Positions 51,706 through 60,633 are shown, counted from the stretch's first letter. The stretch is DNA of 64,000 nt from JAEWWD01 sp964440115 (GCA_964440115.1 CAYTPV010000001.1:434001-498000); one strand, 5' to 3'. Notes: a model not told the origin generated them from the sequence alone. Translations and numbers: made by a program.

Positions 51706-52726
51706 CGCGCTGATTGGCACCAAGCTGCTGCAGCAATGCGGCAATTTGTTATCAGAGCGCATGAAGCCCTGCACCATGGTGCTCGTATCGGATTCCAACG
51801 TGGACCCGATTTACGGCGATACCGTCGCCAATTCCCTGCAGCAGGCAGGCTTTCGCGTATTGCGTTATGTGTTCCCCGCAGGCGAAGTGAGCAAAAACAT
51901 CTCTTCCCTTGCGTCTGTGCTGGAGTTCATGGGCGAACACCATGTGACTCGCACGGATTGTATCGCCGCCTTAGGCGGCGGGGTCTGCGGCGACCTTTCG
52001 GGGTTTGCCGCCGCCGTGTACCTGCGTGGCATACGATATGTGCAGATTCCGACCACGCTGCTTGCGGCAGTGGATTCTTCCGTGGGCGGCAAAACGGCCG
52101 TCGATCTCGCTGCGGGCAAAAACCTCGCGGGCGCATTTCACCAACCGTCGCTCGTGATCTGCGACTGCGACGCATTTGCTACGCTGCCCGAAAATGTGCT
52201 GCGCGACGGACTTTCCGAATGCGTGAAATACGGCGTGATTGCGGACGCGGAACTGTTTGCGTGGTTTCATAAGCCCGTTACGCCGGAACTTCTAATGGAA
52301 ATCGTGCCGCGCTGCGTCGCCATCAAGGCCGAAATTGTGGAAGAGGATGAATTCGACAATGGGCGGCGCAGGCTTTTGAACTACGGCCACACAGCCGGGC
52401 ACGCCATTGAAGCATGCAGTGATTTCTCCATTTCCCACGGGCAGGGCGTCGCCATCGGCATGGCGATTATGGCCCGCGCGGCCATGCGCCGCTCCCTGTG
52501 TTCACAGGAATGCGCAAACGACATCATCAATACCATATCCGCTCTGGGCTTACCCACAGCATCCCCCTACCCCGCCGAGGCGCTTATCCATACGGCATTG
52601 TCGGATAAAAAGCGGCAGGGCGGAAAAATCGCCGTGATCGTGCCGCGGGAAATCGGCCGCAGCGAAACGCTGGAACTCGGCGTGGACGAGCTTTTGCCGT
52701 TCCTGCGTTCCGGCATGGAGGTTTGA
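51668..52726 (+). CDS. aroB: 3-dehydroquinate synthase
   Basis: 352 residues. NAD and metal motifs: GGGVCGDLSGFAAAVYLRGI, PTTLLAAVDSSVGGKTAVDLAAGKN, DGLSECVKYGVI, and the zinc-binding LLNYGHTAGHAIE. It makes 3-dehydroquinate from DAHP. The ATG after aaggaggagg overlaps the end of tyrA by 38 bases, an unusually long overlap. Confidence 0.95.
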   Translation: MQTVHIRASRPYDALIGTKLLQQCGNLLSERMKPCTMVLVSDSNVDPIYGDTVANSLQQAGFRVLRYVFPAGEVSKNISSLASVLEFMGEHHVTRTDCIAALGGGVCGDLSGFAAAVYLRGIRYVQIPTTLLAAVDSSVGGKTAVDLAAGKNLAGAFHQPSLVICDCDAFATLPENVLRDGLSECVKYGVIADAELFAWFHKPVTPELLMEIVPRCVAIKAEIVEEDEFDNGRRRLLNYGHTAGHAIEACSDFSISHGQGVAIGMAIMARAAMRRSLCSQECANDIINTISALGLPTASPYPAEALIHTALSDKKRQGGKIAVIVPREIGRSETLELGVDELLPFLRSGMEV

Positions 52727-52728
52727 GT

Positions 52729-53979
52729 ATGCAGGCCATCATAAAACCCGGCGAACTGCACGGCGATATCTCGGCCGTCCCTTCAAAATCCGATGCGCAC
52801 CGGCTGCTTATCGCCGCCGCGCTTGCGGATGGACCGACCCGCATCGCCATGAACGGCAGCTCTAAGGATATCGACGCCACGGCGGATTGCCTTTGCGCCA
52901 TGGGCGCGAAGATTGTGCCAGAACCGGATGGCCTGACCGTTTATCCGCTGGACAGGGACACGGCATCCCCTGTGCTCGACTGTTCAGAAAGCGGTACCAC
53001 GCTTAGGCTGCTGCTGCCCGTCACGGCAGCACTATTCCAAAACGTGCGTATCATCGGCAGGGGGCGGCTGCCCGATCGTCCGCTCAAAGAGCTCATCGGC
53101 TGTTTGCGCGCAAACGGCGCGGAATTTGACAGCGAGAGTCTGCCGCTTACTCTCTTAGGCAGCCTGCAGGCGGGCGAATACTGTATCCCCGGCAACGTCA
53201 GTTCCCAGTATATATCGGGGCTGCTGTTCGCACTGCCGCTGCTTAATAAAGAAAGCTATATACAATTAACAAGTCCGCTTGAATCGGCGGGATATGTGGA
53301 TATGACGCTGTCCGTTCTAGGTCGCTTCGGTATTCAAATACACAAGCAGGAGGACGGCTTTTTTATTCCGGGCGGGCAGCGCTACCGCTCCCCCGGCTCC
53401 CTTCGGGTGGAAGGGGATTGGTCCAACGCGGCGTTTTTTCTCGCGGCTGGTGCACTAAGCCAATCGGTACTGGTAACGGGGCTTGGCCCTTCCATGCAGC
53501 CCGACCAAACCATACACAAGCTATTATCCCGCTTTGGCGCAATTGTGGAGCAGCGCGGCGACGGTGTTCTCGTAATGCCCGCGCCCCTGCACGGCATCGA
53601 CATCGATGTATCGCAATCACCGGATCTTGTACCCATACTCGCCGTAATCGGCGCTTTGTCTATGGGGCAGACGCGTCTGTATAACGCGCGGCGGCTGCGC
53701 ATGAAGGAAAGCGACCGGCTTTTTTCCGTCACCGCCATGCTGCGCGCGCTCGGCGCTCAGGTGCAGGAACTGCCGGATGAACTTGTCATTGCAGGCTCCC
53801 GCCTTTCGGGCGGAACGGTGGATTGCTGCGGCGATCATCGCATTGCCATGGCGGCGGCAATCGCCGCGACCGTGGCAGACGGCGAAACGACGCTGACGGG
53901 CGCACAATGCGTGGAAAAATCGTACCCGACATTCTTCGAGGATTTTATGACGCTGGGAGGAAACGTACATGTCTTCTAG
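52729..53979 (+). CDS. aroA: 5-enolpyruvylshikimate-3-phosphate synthase
   Basis: 416 residues. VPSKSDAHRLLIAAALADGPT, SGTTLRLLLPV, GRLPDRPLKELI, ISGLLFALPLL, LRMKESDRLF and DHRIAMAAAIAA mark EPSP synthase. It uses shikimate 3-phosphate and phosphoenolpyruvate. SGTTLR replaces the NAGTAMR of the enterobacterial class. ATG chosen with ggagg seven bases upstream; a TTG six bases earlier is too close to that site. Confidence 0.95.
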   Translation: MQAIIKPGELHGDISAVPSKSDAHRLLIAAALADGPTRIAMNGSSKDIDATADCLCAMGAKIVPEPDGLTVYPLDRDTASPVLDCSESGTTLRLLLPVTAALFQNVRIIGRGRLPDRPLKELIGCLRANGAEFDSESLPLTLLGSLQAGEYCIPGNVSSQYISGLLFALPLLNKESYIQLTSPLESAGYVDMTLSVLGRFGIQIHKQEDGFFIPGGQRYRSPGSLRVEGDWSNAAFFLAAGALSQSVLVTGLGPSMQPDQTIHKLLSRFGAIVEQRGDGVLVMPAPLHGIDIDVSQSPDLVPILAVIGALSMGQTRLYNARRLRMKESDRLFSVTAMLRALGAQVQELPDELVIAGSRLSGGTVDCCGDHRIAMAAAIAATVADGETTLTGAQCVEKSYPTFFEDFMTLGGNVHVF

Positions 53980-55048
53980 CTTTGGAGAACGTATTCGTTA
54001 TAATATTTTCGGTCAGTCGCACGGCGCGGCGATAGGCGTGGTCATCGACGGCCTGCCCGCCGGTGAAGCCATCGATATGGAAGCGCTCGGCGCGTTTCTG
54101 CGCCGCCGCGCGCCGGGCGGCGCGCCCTACGCCACAGCGCGGCGCGAGGCGGACGAGCCGGAAATACTATCCGGCCTAGTCGGCAACGTGACCTGCGGTG
54201 CGCCATTATGCGCCATCATCCGGAATACCGACGCGCGCTCCAAGGATTACGCCGGAACCGTCAATATCCCCCGTCCCTCTCACGCGGATTATTACGCCAT
54301 GCTGCAGGCGGATGGAAACGCCGATCTGCGCGGCGGCGGGCATTTTTCAGGCAGGCTTACCGCGCCGCTATGCATAGCGGGCGGGATCGCGCTGCAGATA
54401 CTCGCGCGGCGAGGCATTTCCATAGGCGCACACATACAGTCCATTGCGGGTATAGAAGACGTGCCTTTTGACCCTGTCTGTATCGACGCGCAGACGCTGG
54501 CGGCACCGGCTGGCGCTCCCTTCCCCGTCCTCAATGCGCAGGCGGGCGAGCGCATGCGCAAAGCAATCGCGCAGGCCGCATCCGAGCAGGATTCCGTAGG
54601 CGGCGTGGTGGAATGCTGCGCCATCGGCTTAGAAGCCGGAAAAGTGGGCCGCGGTATGTTCGGCGGGCTTGAAAGCAGGCTCGCGCAGGCTGTATTCGGT
54701 ATACCCGCCGTCAAGGGTGTGGAATTCGGCGCGGGGTTTGCCGCCGCCTCCATGCGCGGCTCGGAGCACAACGATGCGTTCATTCTGCGGAGCGGAAAAA
54801 TAGAAACCCAAACCAACCGCCACGGCGGGTCTTTGGGCGGTATCTCCACCGGCATGCCGCTGATACTGCGCGCGGCGTTTAAGCCTACGCCTTCCATATC
54901 GAGGCCGCAGAACAGCGTCGATATTTCGACCATGCAGGAGACGGAGCTTCGCATCGCAGGTAGGCACGACCCATGCGTCGTACCGCGCGCCGTACCCGTT
55001 GTGGAAGCGGTCGTCGCCGCAGTATTACTGGATATGCTGTGTCAATGA
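53969..55048 (+). CDS. aroC: Chorismate synthase
   Basis: 359 residues. FGQSHGAAIGVVIDGLPAG, RPSHADYYAM, GGGHFSGRLTAPLCIAGGIA, and the late SISRPQNSVDIST and GRHDPCVVPRAVPVVEA are typical, including the two FMN-site histidines. It overlaps aroA by 11 bases. Confidence 0.96.
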   Translation: MSSSFGERIRYNIFGQSHGAAIGVVIDGLPAGEAIDMEALGAFLRRRAPGGAPYATARREADEPEILSGLVGNVTCGAPLCAIIRNTDARSKDYAGTVNIPRPSHADYYAMLQADGNADLRGGGHFSGRLTAPLCIAGGIALQILARRGISIGAHIQSIAGIEDVPFDPVCIDAQTLAAPAGAPFPVLNAQAGERMRKAIAQAASEQDSVGGVVECCAIGLEAGKVGRGMFGGLESRLAQAVFGIPAVKGVEFGAGFAAASMRGSEHNDAFILRSGKIETQTNRHGGSLGGISTGMPLILRAAFKPTPSISRPQNSVDISTMQETELRIAGRHDPCVVPRAVPVVEAVVAAVLLDMLCQ

Positions 55049-55082
55049 TAAAGGCTTCTGACTTTACAGTATAGACTTGCTT

Positions 55083-55243
55083 GGAGTACGTTGGAGGCTC
55101 TGCCTCCAAACCTCCGCCAAGGGCCGTAACGGCCCTTGGAACCCATCCTTAGCAAACGCACTAAAATAGTGCGTTTGCGGAAATAGGGATTCCCAAGGGA
55201 CATGTCCCTTGGGTGAGGGTTCGGGGGCAAAGCCCCCGACTGA
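55083..55243. repeat. Composite hairpin repeat, family B, copy B3 (inside aro operon)
   Basis: ttggaggctctgcctccaa, the 17-mer AGGGCCGTAACGGCCCT (55120-55136), an inserted hairpin gcaaacgcacta/tagtgcgtttgc, cccaagggacatgtcccttggg and gggggcaaagccccc. Order as in B2. It fills most of the gap between aroC and pheA. Confidence 0.72.
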
Positions 55244-55293
55244 AGTTCTTTAAGTAAGAATTAACTCAACTTATATATAAAAGGAGCATGGTT

Positions 55294-56433
55294 ATGGATC
55301 TGCAGGAAATCCGCGAAAAGATTGACAAGGTGGACGACAGTCTGCTGCAGCTGTTTCGGGAGCGCATGGCGCTGAGCGCCGAGGTCGCCGCCTCAAAGGC
55401 AGAAAGCGGTCAGCCCATATTGAACAAGGCTCGCGAACGCGAGGTGCTGCTCAAGGTATCCCGCGGGGCAGGCCCGGAGCTCGATGCGTATGCGCGCATG
55501 CTGTTCAACACGCTGTTTGAAATGAGCCGTTCCTACCAAGCCCGGCTGTTGACCAAACAGGGCGAGCTGACGGCTATGATTCGCGCGTCGGAAAAGCCCG
55601 CTTCCGAGCCCTTCCCGCCCACGGGCATCGTTGCGTGTCAGGGCGTAGAAGGCGCGTATTCGCAGCTTGCGTGCGACAAGCTTTTCTCCGCAGCCAATAT
55701 CATGTATTTCCGCACATGGGAAGCCGTTTTTCAGGCGGTACAGAGCGGGCTTTGTGAGTTCGGCGTGCTGCCCATTGAAAACAGCTCTTCCGGTTCGGTC
55801 AACGGCGTTTACGATCTGCTGGGGCGATTTGATTTTTCCATCGTACGCAGCGTCAAGCTGTACATCAACCACTTCCTGATGGCCAAACCCGGCGTAAAGC
55901 TTGTGGACGTACGTGAGATCTATTCGCATGAATACGCGCTCGAACAGTGCAGCGGCCTGTTTGACCAACTGCCCAATGTGAAGGCGACCAACGTCAAGAA
56001 CACCGCCGTAGCGGCGCAGATGACAGCGGAATCCGACAGAACCGATCTTGCCGCCATCTCCTCGCAGAGCTGTGCTGAGCTGTACGGGCTCAATATATTG
56101 AAAGCCGGCGTGCAGAACAACGCAAACAACTATACGCGCTTCATCTGCATCGCGCGCAAGCCTGCCATATACGCGGGAGCGAACAAAATCAGCCTCGTGC
56201 TTTCCGTACCGCATAAGCCCGGCGGACTATACGAACTGATTTCCAAGTTCGCGGTTCTGGGGATCAACATGGCCAAGCTCGAAAGCCGCCCCATCCCCGG
56301 CAGTTCCTCCGATTTCATGTTCTATGTGGATTTGGACGCGTCCATCTGGACCCCCGCCGTCATGGAAATATTGGAGGAGCTTTCGCAGGGCAACCCGCAC
56401 TTTTCTTTCCTGGGCAGCTATACAGAGGTCTGA
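55294..56433 (+). CDS. pheA: Chorismate mutase-prephenate dehydratase
   Basis: 379 residues in three parts: AroQ-type chorismate mutase (about 1-88, LQEIREKIDKVDDSLLQLFRERM), prephenate dehydratase (about 110-285, GVEGAYSQLA, VLPIENSSSGSVN, NNYTRFICIA with the catalytic Thr-Arg-Phe) and a regulatory ACT domain (about 298-379, KPGGLYELISKFAVLGINMAKLESRP). It turns chorismate into phenylpyruvate and is typically inhibited by Phe. The second ATG is used because aaggag lies seven bases before it. Confidence 0.95.
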   Translation: MDLQEIREKIDKVDDSLLQLFRERMALSAEVAASKAESGQPILNKAREREVLLKVSRGAGPELDAYARMLFNTLFEMSRSYQARLLTKQGELTAMIRASEKPASEPFPPTGIVACQGVEGAYSQLACDKLFSAANIMYFRTWEAVFQAVQSGLCEFGVLPIENSSSGSVNGVYDLLGRFDFSIVRSVKLYINHFLMAKPGVKLVDVREIYSHEYALEQCSGLFDQLPNVKATNVKNTAVAAQMTAESDRTDLAAISSQSCAELYGLNILKAGVQNNANNYTRFICIARKPAIYAGANKISLVLSVPHKPGGLYELISKFAVLGINMAKLESRPIPGSSSDFMFYVDLDASIWTPAVMEILEELSQGNPHFSFLGSYTEV

Positions 56434-56434
56434 T

Positions 56435-57652
56435 ATGCGTTACGGCCTGATCGGCGGGCGGCTTTCGCACAGCCATTCCCCGGCCATACACAAACTGCTA
56501 GGCGGGTATGAGTACACGCTTAATGAGCTTGCACCGGAGCAACTGGAGGCGTTTTTGAGGCAGCCGGATATCGGCGGGCTCAACGTCACCATACCGTACA
56601 AGCGCGCGGTACTTCCTTACTGCGATACGCTTGACCCGATCGCGCAGCGCACGGGCAGCGTCAATACGCTGGTATTCCGCGACGGACGCATTGCGGGCTA
56701 CAATACGGATTACGACGGTTTTCTGTACCTCGCCCGGCGCGCAGGTGTGGAATTCAGCGGCAGGAAGGTCGTCATACTCGGCTCGGGCGGGACATCCGCC
56801 ACAGTACAGGTTGCGGTAGCGGATGCCGGGGCACGGGAAGTCGTGGTGGTTTCCCGCAGCGGTCCGGAGAATTACGATACGCTCACCCGCCATGCCGATG
56901 CGGACGTTCTCATCAACACCACCCCCGTGGGCATGTACCCGCAGATCGACGCCTGCCCCGTTTCGCTCGCGCTGTTCCCCCGGCTGTGCGGGGTGCTGGA
57001 TGTGGTATACAATCCTCTGCGCACGCGGCTGATACTCGAAGCACAGTCCCGCGGCATACCCTGTGCGGGCGGGCTTGCCATGCTGGTGGCGCAAGCGCAC
57101 GCGGCGGCACAGCGGTTTACCGATACGGATATCCCCGTGTCGCGCATAGATGATATCCTGCGTGGACTGGAGCAGTCGCTTTCCAACATCGTGCTCATCG
57201 GCATGCCCGGCTGCGGCAAAACCCGCGTAGGGGAAGCGCTCTGTGCCCTCACCGGCAGACCGCTTGTGGATACGGACGAGCTGATAGAACAGGAATGGAA
57301 AAAGAGCCCGGGCGAGATTATTGAAACGGAAGGCGAAGCGGCATTCCGCGATAAAGAGGCCGCCGCCGTATTGAGCGCAGCCAAACAGGGCGGTCGCATC
57401 ATTTCTACGGGCGGCGGCGCTCCGCTTTTTGAACGCAACCAAATTGCATTGCTGCAGAACGGGCGAATATTTTACTTAAAGCGCGACATTGCAAGGCTTG
57501 CCGTAACAGGACGCCCGCTCTCCAAGAACCTGCCCACACTGTTCGAGCAGCGCGACCCCGTTTACCGCGCGTTCGCGGAGGCGGAAATATGCAATGACGG
57601 GAAGCCGGAGGACGTGGCGCGAGCCATATTCATTGTGTTTTGCACACAATGA
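56435..57652 (+). CDS. aroE-aroK: Shikimate dehydrogenase fused to shikimate kinase
   Basis: 405 residues. Residues 1 to about 248 are AroE: SHSHSPAIHKLL, catalytic Lys56 in NVTIPYK, Asp92 in GYNTDYDGF, NADP loop LGSGGTS and VYNPLRTRLI. From about 250 follows AroK: Walker A GMPGCGKTRVG (256-266), DTDELIE, FRDKEA and STGGGAP. It would carry out two consecutive shikimate steps in one chain. No separate aroK or aroE is present. A 3-dehydroquinate dehydratase gene, needed between AroB and AroE, is missing from the operon. The start follows the pheA stop directly. Confidence 0.94.
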   Translation: MRYGLIGGRLSHSHSPAIHKLLGGYEYTLNELAPEQLEAFLRQPDIGGLNVTIPYKRAVLPYCDTLDPIAQRTGSVNTLVFRDGRIAGYNTDYDGFLYLARRAGVEFSGRKVVILGSGGTSATVQVAVADAGAREVVVVSRSGPENYDTLTRHADADVLINTTPVGMYPQIDACPVSLALFPRLCGVLDVVYNPLRTRLILEAQSRGIPCAGGLAMLVAQAHAAAQRFTDTDIPVSRIDDILRGLEQSLSNIVLIGMPGCGKTRVGEALCALTGRPLVDTDELIEQEWKKSPGEIIETEGEAAFRDKEAAAVLSAAKQGGRIISTGGGAPLFERNQIALLQNGRIFYLKRDIARLAVTGRPLSKNLPTLFEQRDPVYRAFAEAEICNDGKPEDVARAIFIVFCTQ

Positions 57653-57690
57653 TCTTTTGCGTGTTCGCTGTTCATACCGACATACTAATC

Positions 57691-57718
57691 AAAACGGCCG
57701 GATATATCCGGCCGTTTT
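57691..57718 (+). terminator. Terminator of the aromatic operon
   Basis: aaaacggccgga-TATA-tccggccgtttt, perfect 12-bp stem with a T-run, 39 bases after the last gene. Confidence 0.93.
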
Positions 57719-57835
57719 CGTATACTGCTTTCGTTCCGAGCAGTCGCATTTCCAATATAATATGCTTTATTCTTGTTCCATATAGCCGTAACAGTGCTAT
57801 AATAGACTGCGTATTGTTTAATCGAGGGAAGGCAT

Positions 57836-59398
57836 ATGCACAGTTCAGGGAACAATTATCAGGCGATGCTCAATACCGACGGCCGTCGCATCGCAGTTAT
57901 ATGGAAAAGCGCGTTGGTTGGGATACTGGCGGGATCGGCCGCCGTACTATACAGAATACTTCTGACAAAGGCCGAGGCGGCATGTTTTGCCGTTTACGCG
58001 TACGCAGGGTCGCATCCATGGGTTATACCAGGCGTGTTCGTACTGCTTGCGGGGCTGGGGCTTAGCGTCGGCACACTCTCCGGGCGATACCGCGCAATCG
58101 GCGGCAGCGGCATACCGCAGGTCAAGGGAACAATACTGGGCTACTTTAAAAACGGGTGGCGCAGTACGCTTATCGCAAAGATCGTGGGCGGTACGCTGGG
58201 CATACTCGCAGGCCTTTCGCTGGGCAGGGAAGGTCCGTCCATACAGCTTGGCGCGTGCGTGGCGCAGGGCGTAGGAGAGCGGCTTGGAGATACGCGCACT
58301 GAGCGCAAAATACTCATGGCCGCTGGCGCAAGCGCCGGGCTTGCCGCCGCGTTCAACGCGCCTCTCGCGGGCGTGATGTTTGCCATGGAAGAAGTATTCA
58401 AATATATCTCTCCGCTCATACTGCTTTCCACAATGGTTTCTTCCATATTGGCGGATCTTGTGGCCCGAGCCGTGTTCGGCGCGGCGCCGGTGTTTACGTT
58501 TTCCGCGAATGCATCACTGCCCGTCGCTCAATACTGGATGGTTTGCGCGCTGGGCATACTGCTGGGCGCAGCGGGCGCGCTTTACAACAGGATACTGATC
58601 GGAACGCAAAAGCTCTATAAGCGTTTGTTCCATGGGAATATGCGTATGCGCATGCTCGTTCCTTTTCTGCTCGCCGGCGTACTGGGCCTGACCTTCCCCT
58701 ATGCGCTGGGCGGCGGGCATGCCGCGCTGGAGCATATTTCGCTCTCAACGGGGCTATGGTTTCTCGCACTGCTTCTTGGCATCAAATTCCTGTTTTCCAT
58801 GATCAGCTTCGGCTCCGGCGCGCCGGGCGGCATATTCTTCCCGCTGCTCATCATAGGGGCTTTGATAGGCGCGATATTCGGCCATGTCGCCGCAGCGTAC
58901 TGGGGACTAAATCCGGCGCTGTACGATACAATCGTCATACTGGCCATGGCGGGGTATTTCGCCGCCATTGTGCGCGCGCCGCTCACGGGCGTGGTACTGC
59001 TGCTGGAAATGACGGGTTCGTTTGTAAACCTGCTGCCGCTTGCGCTGATTGCCATCATTGCGAGCACCGTTGCTGATCTACTAAAAAGCCTGCCGATATA
59101 CGACGCACTGCTGGAAAACCAACTGCACGACCTGGGCCTTGACGATGAGCCGGACGAAGGCAAAAAGATTACTGTGGAAATGGTGGTGCATCACGGATCG
59201 GACGCCGACGGCAAGCATATTCGTGAGCTCTGCCTGCCCGAACATTGCCTGCTCATCGCAGTCCGTCGAGAGGGCAAGGATATTCTGCCTCGCGGGAATA
59301 CGTTAGTACGCGCGGGTGATTATCTCGTATTCCTCGTCAATCTCTGCGAGGAAGCACGCGACAGAGAGATATTGGGCGCGCTGACTGCGGCGGCGTAA
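57836..59398 (+). CDS. ClC-family chloride/proton antiporter with C-terminal TrkA-C domain
   Basis: 520 residues. The anion-pathway motifs are GSGIPQVK, GREGPSIQLG (gating Glu) and GSGAPGGIFFP. The second, proton-pathway glutamate region reads FAMEEVFK. These favour a Cl-/H+ exchanger over a channel or a fluoride-type ClC. About 10-11 hydrophobic stretches span residues 20-425. The last 75 residues look like a TrkA-C ligand domain (MVVHHGSDADGKHIRELCLPEHCLLIAVRREGKDILPRGNT). It is transcribed alone, with TATAAT at 57798-57803. Confidence 0.92.
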   Translation: MHSSGNNYQAMLNTDGRRIAVIWKSALVGILAGSAAVLYRILLTKAEAACFAVYAYAGSHPWVIPGVFVLLAGLGLSVGTLSGRYRAIGGSGIPQVKGTILGYFKNGWRSTLIAKIVGGTLGILAGLSLGREGPSIQLGACVAQGVGERLGDTRTERKILMAAGASAGLAAAFNAPLAGVMFAMEEVFKYISPLILLSTMVSSILADLVARAVFGAAPVFTFSANASLPVAQYWMVCALGILLGAAGALYNRILIGTQKLYKRLFHGNMRMRMLVPFLLAGVLGLTFPYALGGGHAALEHISLSTGLWFLALLLGIKFLFSMISFGSGAPGGIFFPLLIIGALIGAIFGHVAAAYWGLNPALYDTIVILAMAGYFAAIVRAPLTGVVLLLEMTGSFVNLLPLALIAIIASTVADLLKSLPIYDALLENQLHDLGLDDEPDEGKKITVEMVVHHGSDADGKHIRELCLPEHCLLIAVRREGKDILPRGNTLVRAGDYLVFLVNLCEEARDREILGALTAAA

Positions 59399-59401
59399 CA
59401 G

Positions 59402-59432
59402 CTCGAAAAAGTGTCCGCGACACTTTTTCGAG
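59402..59432 (+). terminator. Terminator of the ClC gene, also first module of repeat A4
   Basis: ctcgaaaaagtgtc-CGC-gacactttttcgag, 14-bp stem three bases after the stop. Confidence 0.75.
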
Positions 59433-59560
59433 GTTTTCAGGAACCGCCTGCACCTTTGGTACGGTCGGCGGTTCCTGAAAGGAAAGCCTTGCAACGCAAG
59501 GCTTTTCGCTCGCGCCGTACACGCCGCCGCTCGCGAATAAAGCCTCAGGGGCTACGGCAC
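59402..59560. repeat. Modular hairpin repeat, family A, copy A4 (inverse of A1)
   Basis: Read on the minus strand it follows A1: aggctttattcgcgagcgg, gcgcgagcgaaaagccttgc/gcaaggcttt, a long stem with accgcc/ggcggt around ccaaaggtgc, then a variable final hairpin. The final hairpin (gaaaaagtgtc/gacactttttc) differs completely from that of A1 (actggcaaagctc/gagctttgccagt). Confidence 0.72.
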
Positions 59561-59589
59561 CCGAATTCCCAATAGATTTTTTGATAGGC

Positions 59590-59621
59590 AAAAACGGCGG
59601 CCACTATCATGCCGCCGTTTT
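59590..59621 (-). terminator. Terminator of the methyltransferase gene
   Basis: aaaacggcggc/gccgccgtttt with a nine-base loop, ten bases after the stop at 59631. Confidence 0.85.
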
Positions 59622-59630
59622 GTCTTAACG

Positions 59631-60347
59631 CTATTTTCTCCTGAGGACGATCGCAAGCATATTCATATACTTGCCCGCTCCCGCCTGCATGGCCTTCCGG
59701 TCGCCCACGGCATATTCGTTGTCGCTCAGAAGCCAGTCGTTCCAGCATTCCTCATAGCCTTCCATTTCTTCTATGCGGAGCAGTTCCGCGTTTTCTTCCG
59801 CGCTGAGGATGCCGCGCCAATACTCTGCGTCGTGTATGGTATCCAAATCCTCAGCCGACCAGGACAGCAGCATTTCTGGTGGGATGTTATCGTGGATATC
59901 CCGCTTCATGCCCGGCACCACGATGAGGATATACCCATCGCGTTTGACGAGGGGCAGCAGATGTATGCCAAGATACGTACTATCCAGCCCAAAATAGTGA
60001 TAGGAGTCGACGCTGACGACTGCGTCAAAGAACTCCTGCGCGAAGGGCAATTCGTGCGCTTCCGCGCGAAGCGGAATGATCTGCTCTGAAGAAAGACCGA
60101 TCGCGTCAAACCGCTGCTTGTTATCGGTCGGGTCTATCCAGAGATCGGCGGCAAATACGCGCAGATCGTATTCTTTGGCTAGAAACAGGGAGGTCAGGCC
60201 TCTCCCGCAGCCAAGATCAAGAACCGTGGCCCCCGCGGGAAGAGGCTGCAAAGCAAGCAGTTCTTCAAGAAGCTTGATGGCGTTGGGGCCCATGATATTC
60301 TCGCGGATAAAATCTTCGCTGTAATTCATGCATTTGATGTATTTCAT
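59631..60347 (-). CDS. SAM-dependent methyltransferase
   Basis: 238 residues of class I Rossmann type: motif I VLDLGCGRGLTSLFLA (about 47-62), motif II acidic FAADLW, and motif IV-like DAVVSVDSYHYFG. The architecture resembles small-molecule methyltransferases that act on amines or quinones. Substrate is unknown. ATG (MKYIKCMNYSED) chosen with aaaggtg upstream. The in-frame extension before it corresponds to the leader. Its transcript has an unusual leader of more than 200 bases with an internal terminator-like hairpin. Confidence 0.85.
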   Translation of the reverse strand: MKYIKCMNYSEDFIRENIMGPNAIKLLEELLALQPLPAGATVLDLGCGRGLTSLFLAKEYDLRVFAADLWIDPTDNKQRFDAIGLSSEQIIPLRAEAHELPFAQEFFDAVVSVDSYHYFGLDSTYLGIHLLPLVKRDGYILIVVPGMKRDIHDNIPPEMLLSWSAEDLDTIHDAEYWRGILSAEENAELLRIEEMEGYEECWNDWLLSDNEYAVGDRKAMQAGAGKYMNMLAIVLRRK

Positions 60348-60369
60348 TGTAAACACCTTTCTTAAACAC

Positions 60370-60513
60370 TCATTTATAAGCCCGCGCCCAATAAAAAAGC
60401 GCGGCCTGCGCCGCGCGTAAATAAACGAACCGGGTTCGCCTAAAGAATGCGCGGCCAATAAAAAACCGTATACCAACTAAGGCAGTCACAACTGCCCCTG
60501 CGATATACAGCAT
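60370..60513 (-). CDS. Possible small basic membrane peptide in the methyltransferase leader
   Basis: 47 codons (MLYIAGAVVTALVGIRFFIG..., then many Arg and aromatic residues) give one hydrophobic helix and a basic tail. The frame covers the terminator-like hairpin of the leader. No good ribosome site is near; ggag lies 15 bases upstream of ATG. It may be a leader peptide, a real small protein or chance. Confidence 0.25.
   Translation of the reverse strand: MLYIAGAVVTALVGIRFFIGRAFFRRTRFVYLRAAQAALFYWARAYK
60393..60416 (-). terminator. Terminator-like hairpin in the methyltransferase leader
   Basis: On the transcript GCGCGGC/GCCGCGC with a four-base loop and TTTTTT, 45 bases before the start codon. 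This suggests premature termination control. Confidence 0.65.
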
Positions 60514-60566
60514 CTACTTACAGCACAATCTCCAAACAAGCACCTTCACTATGAATTTCTTCCATT

Positions 60567-60595
60567 ACTATACAGCGCTTGTTACATTTGGTCAA
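60567..60595 (-). promoter_or_regulatory. Promoter of the methyltransferase transcript
   Basis: TTGACC (complement of 60590-60595), 17-base spacer, TATAGT (complement of 60567-60572). It implies a leader of about 215 bases. A ggcagt/actgcc hairpin lies inside it at 60481-60496. Confidence 0.7.
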
Positions 60596-60633
60596 TACCA
60601 TATTGCACCCTGCACAGGCTATAAAAGAATCTC

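Noticed and set aside
55049..55293. Promoter or attenuator for a separate pheA transcript
   Set aside because: No minus-35/minus-10 pair and no leader peptide rich in Phe were found. The gap is mostly a family B repeat.
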